In this document: positions 27,595-33,702 of the stretch, one piece after another
How positions within the stretch are numbered: the stretch's first letter is position 1
Layout of the letters: each line of letters starts with the position of its first letter
NCBI GenBank assembly: GCA_025360145.1
Contig: JANYCV010000469.1
Location: 1 to 33,702 of the forward strand
Direction: 5' to 3'
Source of the DNA: Acidobacteriaceae bacterium
GTDB taxonomy: Bacteria > Acidobacteriota > Terriglobia > Bryobacterales > Bryobacteraceae
Length of the DNA stretch: 33,702 nt
Position numbers and translations under genes: made by a program
Notes under the pieces: model-generated
Database searches by the model: none
What the model saw: the letters and a program-made list of their open reading frames with translations, nothing else
Told to the model about the DNA's origin: nothing

Positions 27595-28827
27595 CTAGCC
27601 CCAGAACTCTTCTCCGTCCACCAGATTCTTGCGTAGGAAATCGGGATTGATGTCCAGGCCAAGGCCCGGACCGGCGGGCACCTTCAACATGCCTTTACGG
27701 ACGTCCGGCGGGTTCCCGGCGGCCATCCCTTCGATGTAGTGGTTGGGACGCCCCAGCGCGCTTTCCGAGCGGTAGAAATTCTGAATCGACGAGCCGAAAT
27801 GCGCGTTCGCGTAAGTGAGAATCAGCGAGCCGACATTGTGCAGCGCCACTGGGGTCCGCGTCAACGCGGCATAGTCGGCGATTTTCTTCACACCCGTAAA
27901 TCCGCCGGCAAACGCAAGGTCGGGATGGATAATATCCACGGCGGCGGTATCAAGGAACGGACGGAACCCTCGCACCAGCTCCAACTTCTCTCCGGTCATC
28001 AGCGTGATGCGGGTAGATCGCCGCAGGGCCAGCCACGCTTCCGAATACGACGGGTTCATGGCGTCCTCCATGAAGAGAGGATTGATCGGCTCCACCACCT
28101 TGGCGACATTGATCGCACTGGGCAGATCGAGCTCGTTGTGACAATGGACGGCGATATCGATCTCGTCGCCGACGGCCTCCCGGACGTTGGCATAGGCCCG
28201 CGCCACGGACCGGATCTGGGTGCTGTCCAGAGTATTCGCGTAGCGCCCACTCTGTCCGCCAAATGCGGGATGGATGTCGCACTTGAAGGCGGTGAAGCCT
28301 TCGGGCATGGTCTTGATGCGCTGGGCGAAATCGCGGCAGGATGTCTTGTCCAGCATGTTCAATCCAACGCCGTGCGAGTACATCGGAATGGCATCGCGAA
28401 ACGGCCCCCCCAGCAGATTGCAGACGGGTAGCCCGGTGATCTTCCCGGCCAAGTCCCAAAGCGCCATGTCGATGCCGCTGATGGTGGGGATGTGGGCCAT
28501 GTAGGTGTGCATCAACGTGGTCAGGTTATGGAAGTGTACTTCGACCGTGAGCGGATCTTTGCCGATGAGCAACGGCTTCATGGTTTCGATGCGGGCGCGT
28601 GCCATCGGTCCGGTGGAGCCGGCTTCGCCGTATCCGGTAAGGCCGCTGTCGGTGTCGATGCGAATCAGGCAATTGCCGGCGATGTTCTTGATCGCCATGG
28701 CGCGGATGTTCGTAATCTTGACCTTGTTCAGATTGGGCGCGGCGACGGCTTGCAGACGGGAGAATAAACTACCCGCAGGCAGCGCGGCGGCCATGCGGAA
28801 CATATCGCGGCGAGTCCAGGTTTGCAT
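27595..28827 (-). CDS. mandelate racemase/muconate lactonizing enzyme family protein, Tat signal
   Basis: TRRDMFRMAAALPAGSLFSRLQAVAA; ISGIDMALWDLAGKITGLPVCNLLGG; AVHCHNELDLPSAINVAKVVEPINPLFMEDAMNPSYSEAW; LMTGEKLELVRGFRPFLDTAAVDIIHPDLAFAGGFTGVKKIADYA. Likely start Met38 of the ORF. Confidence 0.88.
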   Translation of the reverse strand: MQTWTRRDMFRMAAALPAGSLFSRLQAVAAPNLNKVKITNIRAMAIKNIAGNCLIRIDTDSGLTGYGEAGSTGPMARARIETMKPLLIGKDPLTVEVHFHNLTTLMHTYMAHIPTISGIDMALWDLAGKITGLPVCNLLGGPFRDAIPMYSHGVGLNMLDKTSCRDFAQRIKTMPEGFTAFKCDIHPAFGGQSGRYANTLDSTQIRSVARAYANVREAVGDEIDIAVHCHNELDLPSAINVAKVVEPINPLFMEDAMNPSYSEAWLALRRSTRITLMTGEKLELVRGFRPFLDTAAVDIIHPDLAFAGGFTGVKKIADYAALTRTPVALHNVGSLILTYANAHFGSSIQNFYRSESALGRPNHYIEGMAAGNPPDVRKGMLKVPAGPGLGLDINPDFLRKNLVDGEEFWG

Positions 28828-28841
28828 AAGACGCAAATATA

Positions 28842-29294
28842 TCAGGAAATTTGGTAAGAAGGAGTGGATGTGCCCAAAATCCGGACTGGAAGCTTCTTGA
28901 ATTTGTGGAAACCGCGATCGAAGGTGACCAGCGTGCAACCCGTGTTCATCGCGAAGGCGGCAAGGTAAGCATCGGTCCAGAAATGGGCGCCTGTTTTGTG
29001 AGGCATCGTCATCATCTGCCGAGCCCGCTCAATGCCTGCCGGCTCCTCCGAAAAGGTCACTCGATCATGGCGCCGGAGGCGCTCCAATAAACTCCATTCC
29101 CGATCGGCGGTGAAGACATCTGCCCCCATCACCCGCTCGTTCGTGAGCAATCGCAAAAAACCCATCTGGGTAACTCGGCAGAACGTGAGAATCTCATCCC
29201 CGGCTTCCTCGAGCCATGCTGGCGCAGTGCGGTGATGCACGTGTCCGGAAACGGTTAATGCGATCCAGAGATTGACGTCAGGCAAGAAGGTCAT
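28842..29294 (-). CDS. PIN-domain toxin (VapC-like)
   Basis: MTFLPDVNLWIALTVSGHVHHRTAPAWLEEA...FCRVTQMGFLRLLTN...HFWTDAYLAAFAMNTGCTLVTFDRGFHKF; overlaps an RHH antitoxin gene. ORF may also start at 29303. Confidence 0.87.
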   Translation of the reverse strand: MTFLPDVNLWIALTVSGHVHHRTAPAWLEEAGDEILTFCRVTQMGFLRLLTNERVMGADVFTADREWSLLERLRRHDRVTFSEEPAGIERARQMMTMPHKTGAHFWTDAYLAAFAMNTGCTLVTFDRGFHKFKKLPVRILGTSTPSYQIS

Positions 29295-29511
29295 CGAAAT
29301 CAAAATCGGCCAGGTCGATCTCGCGGCCGCTTCGCAGATGAACTACAGGGAATTTCGCGCGTTGAGAAGGCTTTGCTTGATTACCGCTTTTGGCAACCAA
29401 CTCACGCTCAATGGCCCGCACGATCAGATCCTTCATGCTGGAACCGCGAAGAGCTGCCACCGCTTTCGTGCGGCGGAACAGGGCGTCGGGAAGATCGATG
29501 GTAGTGCGCAT
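29278..29511 (-). CDS. ribbon-helix-helix antitoxin (VapB-like)
   Basis: MRTTIDLPDALFRRTKAVAALRGSSMKDLIVRAIERELVAK...; GGAGG just upstream of the ATG; its 3' end overlaps vapC. Confidence 0.85.
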   Translation of the reverse strand: MRTTIDLPDALFRRTKAVAALRGSSMKDLIVRAIERELVAKSGNQAKPSQRAKFPVVHLRSGREIDLADFDFDDLLA

Positions 29512-29555
29512 ACGCCTCCAAATTTACATAAAAACATAAAGATGGCTCACCGGCC

Positions 29556-30491
29556 TTACTTGCCGTAAGCAGCGTAAGCCTTCGCCAGATCCGCGCCGGG
29601 CGCTTCGATAATCACCCGATACCGGAACCGCAGCTCCTTCCCAGGCTCAATCGTCACGGCGCCGTTGCGCTTTTTGTCATCGAAGAAATCGTGCTCGCCG
29701 AAAATGTTCGCAGCGAACAGGCCATAGTCCCGCGAGTGCCAATACGTCGGGTGCTTCGGGTTGCCGGGATGATCCAGAATCGCCACTGCGACCTTCTCAC
29801 CCTCCACGTCGCCTACATACTCCACCCACGGCGATGGCTTGCCCCACACGTTCTTCATGCCCTTGGCGCCCTGGGCGTTGGTCATCAGCCCGCCCTTTTT
29901 CTCCGACATGGAATCGGCCAGCCGGATGGCGAATGTCCCCTCCTTCGTGTCGTTGAATGTCACTTTCTCAACGGCCTTCAAAACGATGTCGAAATCGATC
30001 ACGCGCTCGGCCGGCTTGTCGTAAAAGATCATCTTGCGCGTCTCGGTCAGCAGCACCTTCCCCTTCGTATCCTTCCAGTCGAAGATGGCGTCGATGGTTC
30101 CCTTGTCCTTACCGCTCGTGATCTTCGCCGGCTTTTCTGGAACGATCGGTCCAATGTTTGGCCGGTCCGGCGCGTAGCTGGCTTCGTTCTCCCAGAAATT
30201 GATGCCGTTCACATCGCCGTGACTGAACCAGAGTCCGCGATGGTGCTTGTGATCGCGGCTTTCGCCTTCCACCATCTCCATGGGAAAACGGCGCGTGACG
30301 ATTTTGCCGCCCGCCGCGCGCAGCGGATGCAGGTACGGTTTGGTCGCGGCGCCTCCCAGATACAAAGTGGTGAACGGCTTTCCGCCGATAGCCACGTCGA
30401 TGCGGTCTGTGCCGCGCGTCACGGTTACTTCGGCGAAAAGCGGAAATGCGAGGGCTAATGCGGAAGCCAGGGGGAGCAGAAATCGTTTCAC
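29556..30491 (-). CDS. PmoA-like/DUF6807 family secreted protein
   Basis: 311 aa; signal peptide; YLGGAATKPYLHPLRAAGGKIVTRRFPMEMVEGESRDHKHHRGLWFSHGDVNGINFWE; AILDHPGNPKHPTYWHSRDYGLFAANIFG. Confidence 0.82.
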   Translation of the reverse strand: MKRFLLPLASALALAFPLFAEVTVTRGTDRIDVAIGGKPFTTLYLGGAATKPYLHPLRAAGGKIVTRRFPMEMVEGESRDHKHHRGLWFSHGDVNGINFWENEASYAPDRPNIGPIVPEKPAKITSGKDKGTIDAIFDWKDTKGKVLLTETRKMIFYDKPAERVIDFDIVLKAVEKVTFNDTKEGTFAIRLADSMSEKKGGLMTNAQGAKGMKNVWGKPSPWVEYVGDVEGEKVAVAILDHPGNPKHPTYWHSRDYGLFAANIFGEHDFFDDKKRNGAVTIEPGKELRFRYRVIIEAPGADLAKAYAAYGK

Positions 30492-30549
30492 AATCAGAGT
30501 TAATCACATTTCACGGTCCGGCTCAACCGGTGGGGCGCTTCGAGCCAAA

Positions 30550-30579
30550 TTGACACTTTTTTCCCGGCACGGTTATGAT
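30550..30579 (+). promoter_or_regulatory. sigma70-type promoter of tatA
   Basis: TTGACA (30550-30555), 18-nt spacer, TATGAT (30574-30579); followed by SD AAGAAGGAGG (30596-30605), 7 nt before ATG 30613. Confidence 0.72.
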
Positions 30580-30612
30580 GGAGATGCAGTAGTTCAAGAA
30601 GGAGGCGAGAAG

Positions 30613-31086
30613 ATGGGTCCGCTGGGCATACCAGAAACTATTTTCATCTTCGTCCTTGCTCTTTTGATGTTCGGCCCAAAGAAGCTCCCTGAGCTGGGCA
30701 AGACAATCGGAAAGGCAATGGGCGAATTCAAGCGCGCCTCGAGCGAGTTGAAAGAAACGTTCGAACGCGAAATGCAGACGATCGAGCGGGAAACCGAATC
30801 GCTAAAGATAGATACTCATAAGTACACCAATGAGGTCTATAACTACGATTCGTATTATGATTCCGGCGCCCATGGCTCGGAGTCCACTGATTCCACCGCA
30901 AATGTCCCATCCACAGTAAGCGCATCCGCAACTCAGGGCGCTGAATCTCCGGCAAACACGGTAGCCCACGGCAGCGAAGCAGCCCCAACCACGACAGGCA
31001 CTCCCCATACAGCGGAGATTGCAGCAAGCCCAAGTGATCAGGCACATTCAACTTCGTCTCCGGACGGCACCACCGTTAAGTCGTAG
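30613..31086 (+). CDS. tatA: TatA/TatB-family twin-arginine translocase component with a long C-terminal extension
   Basis: MGPLGIPETIFIFVLALLMFGPKKLPELGKTIGKAMGEFKRASSELKETFEREMQ; ORF track begins upstream of the true start. Strong SD. Confidence 0.9.
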   Translation: MGPLGIPETIFIFVLALLMFGPKKLPELGKTIGKAMGEFKRASSELKETFEREMQTIERETESLKIDTHKYTNEVYNYDSYYDSGAHGSESTDSTANVPSTVSASATQGAESPANTVAHGSEAAPTTTGTPHTAEIAASPSDQAHSTSSPDGTTVKS

Positions 31087-31103
31087 CGCCGACCAAACAT
31101 TGC

Positions 31104-32348
31104 ATGCCATCGGAAGAAGATAAGAAGGGTGCGCAAGCACCAACGGGCGAGCCATTGCCGCCGTCTGAAAGCTCTATGTCCGAGACGGGCCAGGTTCCGT
31201 CTGCCCAAGAACACCCTTCCCTTTCCGGGGAGCCGCCCAATGCGCATGCGGTCGAACCCGCCCCCCCCGGCGGCCAGGCGGGCAATTCCACTGTTTCCTA
31301 CACGCCCACGGTGGACGATGCGTACGGAAGTTATGACGACCCATATGGCTACGATGTCCATTCCAGCAGCTCGACCGACCTGGTTCCCGTGGTCCAAGCC
31401 GCGCCGCCACCTCCGCCCCCCCCGCCACCGCCACCGGTGGACGAAGAGGAAGACCCCGATGAAGACGGGATGCTCCGAATGTCATTCCTGGGGCATCTGG
31501 AAGACCTTCGAAAGCGGCTGTTGTATATGGTGGGCGGGCTTGGGGTGGCCTTCCTCCTTTGCCTGACTTTTTGCTCCGAGCTATGGGTGATTGTCGCTGA
31601 ACCAGCGGTGTCCGCGCTGAAAGAACTGAAGGTAGATCCGCCGCAATTGGTTCAAATCAGTCCGATGGACGCCTTCACCATCATCTGGATGAAGCTGCCT
31701 TTGCTCTGTTCCGTATTCATGGCTTCGCCCTGGATTCTGTACCAGATTTGGGCTTTTATCGCTCCCGGTTTGTACAAGAAGGAGCGCCGGTTCGCCGCGC
31801 CATTCGTTATCATCTCCGCAGGTCTATTCATCAGCGGCGGCGCCTTCGCGTATTTCATTGCGTTCCGTTACGGACTCACGTTCCTGCTTGGTATCGGAAT
31901 GACCGGAGCCAATCAAACGGTGCGGCCCACCATTTCAATGGTGGATTATTTCGATCTCTTCGTGAACGTAATGTTGGGAATCGGCCTCGTCTTCGAATTG
32001 CCGATTCTGATCTTTTTCCTCACATTCCTGAGAATCGCCACGCCAAGTTTCCTGCTTGCTAACTCGCGGTACGCAATTCTCATCATCGTAATTGTTGCGG
32101 CCATCGTTACCCCGACTCCCGACGTTTTTAACCTCATGCTATTTGCCGTACCAATGGTACTGCTGTTTTTTGTCGGAGTTTTCGCCGGTTACTTGCTCAC
32201 TCTGCACCGTGAAAAGCGTAACTTCCCGTGGCTTATATTTATGATGGTAGTCGGAATACCAACGCTGTTGATTGGATCGGGCGTGTATGTAGCCATTGTT
32301 AAATATGGCTATAAATTAGTACTACACTGGCCTTTCCTAGTACGATAA
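31104..32348 (+). CDS. tatC: twin-arginine translocase subunit TatC with a ~120-aa N-terminal low-complexity extension
   Basis: MSFLGHLEDLRKRLLYMVGGLGVAFLLC core with six TM-like segments (DAFTIIWMKLPLLCSVFMASPWILYQIWAFIAPGLYKKERR...); directly downstream of tatA. Confidence 0.93.
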   Translation: MPSEEDKKGAQAPTGEPLPPSESSMSETGQVPSAQEHPSLSGEPPNAHAVEPAPPGGQAGNSTVSYTPTVDDAYGSYDDPYGYDVHSSSSTDLVPVVQAAPPPPPPPPPPPVDEEEDPDEDGMLRMSFLGHLEDLRKRLLYMVGGLGVAFLLCLTFCSELWVIVAEPAVSALKELKVDPPQLVQISPMDAFTIIWMKLPLLCSVFMASPWILYQIWAFIAPGLYKKERRFAAPFVIISAGLFISGGAFAYFIAFRYGLTFLLGIGMTGANQTVRPTISMVDYFDLFVNVMLGIGLVFELPILIFFLTFLRIATPSFLLANSRYAILIIVIVAAIVTPTPDVFNLMLFAVPMVLLFFVGVFAGYLLTLHREKRNFPWLIFMMVVGIPTLLIGSGVYVAIVKYGYKLVLHWPFLVR

Positions 32349-32394
32349 GTCCATTGTTTTTCCGGCTTTTTGGTGTACGCTGGGAAGTCGGAAA

Positions 32395-32604
32395 ATGGAT
32401 CTCGTCAAAGCAATCCAAGAGCTGTCTGTCCAGAAAAAGCAACTGGACGCCGCCATCGCGACGCTGGAAGGCCTTCTGGGGGGCGTTCCAGTGAAAGCGA
32501 GCAGGAAAAGAGGCAGGAAACAAATGTCTCCCGAAGAACGCCGCATCGTCTCGGCCCGGATGAGCAAATACTGGGCGGCGCGGCGAAAGAAAAAGAATGA
32601 ATAA
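32395..32604 (+). CDS. small basic protein of unknown function
   Basis: 69 aa: MDLVKAIQELSVQKKQLDAAIATLEGLLGGVPVKASRKRGRKQMSPEERRIVSARMSKYWAARRKKKNE; helical N-terminus and a Lys/Arg-rich tail. Confidence 0.6.
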   Translation: MDLVKAIQELSVQKKQLDAAIATLEGLLGGVPVKASRKRGRKQMSPEERRIVSARMSKYWAARRKKKNE

Positions 32605-32606
32605 CG

Positions 32607-33296
32607 CTACGCCCTGAAGAACCAGAGCCAGAAATACTGCTCTCCGGCGCCATGCCTGTGGCGGGGTTCAAAACCGCAGGCTTCGGCCATTACCACTGCT
32701 TCCTGGTCGGAGAATGCAATACCCAGCCACGTGTCATCGGGGGCTGTCTTCATGGAACTATCGCCCTGCACCTGGAACTTAAATAAGGCGCCAGGCCGCA
32801 GTAACCGCCGAACTTCCCGGACATACGAATAGATAACTTCCCGGCTGGGAATGTGCTGAAACACGATGGTGGAAAACGCGAAATCGTAGCCCTCGCCCGG
32901 AATCACCGACAAGTCTTTCCCATTATTCCGGTAGACAAACGCATTGGGCCGGTCAGCCAAAGCGGTCTTCGCCCGCTCTACCATCTCCCCGCTGACATCC
33001 ACGGCGTGAACTTCGCCGAAAACGCCGGCCAGCGCCCGCGTTACCCGGCCGGCCCCGCACCCTATTTCCAGCACTTTCATCTGTTTCGGATCCTTCCCTT
33101 GGCAGATATTGATCATGTCGGTGAGGATCTCTTCGGCTACGGTTCGTTCGCCCGATTGGAAAAACTCATCGTCGGTCCAATCGTTCTTCCCTGTGGCGAC
33201 GTAATAGCGTGCATTTTCGCGGGCGCGCTCGTCCCAGTCGCGCTGCATTTTCTTAAGTTGTTCGTCCAGGCTGATTTCCGGCATCGGAATCTTCAT
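32607..33296 (-). CDS. class I SAM-dependent methyltransferase
   Basis: 229 aa; KVLEIGCGAGRVTRALAGVFGEVHAVDVSGEMVERAKTAL; FSTIVFQHIPSREVIYSYVREVRRLLRPGALFKFQVQG. Confidence 0.9.
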   Translation of the reverse strand: MKIPMPEISLDEQLKKMQRDWDERARENARYYVATGKNDWTDDEFFQSGERTVAEEILTDMINICQGKDPKQMKVLEIGCGAGRVTRALAGVFGEVHAVDVSGEMVERAKTALADRPNAFVYRNNGKDLSVIPGEGYDFAFSTIVFQHIPSREVIYSYVREVRRLLRPGALFKFQVQGDSSMKTAPDDTWLGIAFSDQEAVVMAEACGFEPRHRHGAGEQYFWLWFFRA

Positions 33297-33335
33297 TGTA
33301 AGACACGACTCATGCTAAACTCGGATAGTTCAAGT

Positions 33336-33411
33336 GGGCGGCTAGCTCAGCTGGGAGAGCGCGGCGTTCGCAATGCCGAGGCCGGGAGTTCGATCCTCCC
33401 GCCGTCCACCA
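33336..33411 (+). tRNA. tRNA-Ala(CGC), CCA encoded
   Basis: Cloverleaf folded by hand: acceptor GGGCGGC/GCCGTCC (one G-U), D arm GCTC-AGCTGGGA-GAGC, anticodon arm CGGCG-TTCGCAA-TGCCG, T arm GGGAG-TTCGATC-CTCCC, then A + CCA; 76 nt. Confidence 0.96.
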
Positions 33412-33448
33412 AATTTCCCTCCAATCTCCTTTCCAGGAGTCACTCTGA

Positions 33449-33702
33449 ATGGTTCTTTCCGACGTCGACATTAAGCGCTACATCGAGCAGGGCAAGATCA
33501 AAATCTCGCCGGAACTGCCTCCGGAGCAGTTTGGCAGTTGCTCAGTGGATTTCCGCCTTGGCGCCGAATTCAATGTGTTTGAGCACAGCCGCCATCCCTA
33601 CATCGACCTGAAAGGCAAAATCGGTCTCGAAGGACTGATGCGGCCGATGATCGTCGATCCCGGCGAGGCGTTCATCCTGCAACCGCGCGACTTCGTCCTC
33701 GC
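33449..33702 (+). CDS. dcd: dCTP deaminase, N-terminal part; runs off the right edge
   Basis: Own translation: MVLSDVDIKRYIEQGKIKISPELPPEQFGSCSVDFRLGAEFNVFEHSRHPYIDLKGKIGLEGLMRPMIVDPGEAFILQPRDFVL; AGGAG SD upstream. Not in the ORF track. Confidence 0.88.
   Translation, partial: MVLSDVDIKRYIEQGKIKISPELPPEQFGSCSVDFRLGAEFNVFEHSRHPYIDLKGKIGLEGLMRPMIVDPGEAFILQPRDFVL

Overview
The window looks like chromosomal DNA from an Acidobacteriota (Solibacter/Bryobacter-like) genome. The lineage call rests on a TIGR03437-like 'Solibacter C-terminal' domain, a DUF1592/DUF1552 pair and Solibacter-type Ser/Thr kinase architecture. Left to right: a partial M3 oligopeptidase (-); a frameshifted acetamidase/formamidase pseudogene (+); DUF7009-fdhD (-), divergent from a YdeP/FdhF-like molybdopterin oxidoreductase (+); a tightly overlapping run of fumarylacetoacetase, fused indolepyruvate:ferredoxin oxidoreductase and a GguC/AraD1-like FAH-fold protein (+); a YeiH-family membrane protein (-); a DUF1592 + DUF1552 pair (+); a minus-strand cluster of Ser/Thr kinase, large Ig/BACON/TIGR03437 secreted protein, D-aminoacylase-type amidohydrolase fused to >500 aa of leucine-rich repeats, and a stand-alone LRR protein; a decayed IS transposase with nearby inverted repeats; two Tat-exported enolase-superfamily proteins (one L-rhamnonate-dehydratase-like) around a methyltransferase; a vapBC pair; a DUF6807/PmoA-like protein; tatA-tatC with unusual low-complexity extensions and a good sigma70-type promoter; a small basic protein; a methyltransferase; tRNA-Ala(CGC); and the start of dcd. 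The best leads are the D-aminoacylase-LRR fusion cluster, the matched extensions on TatA and TatC (including an 11-proline run), the decayed amidase, and the structured non-coding DNA at about 24.9-25.1 kb and 27.53-27.59 kb. No CRISPR array or complete mobile element was seen.
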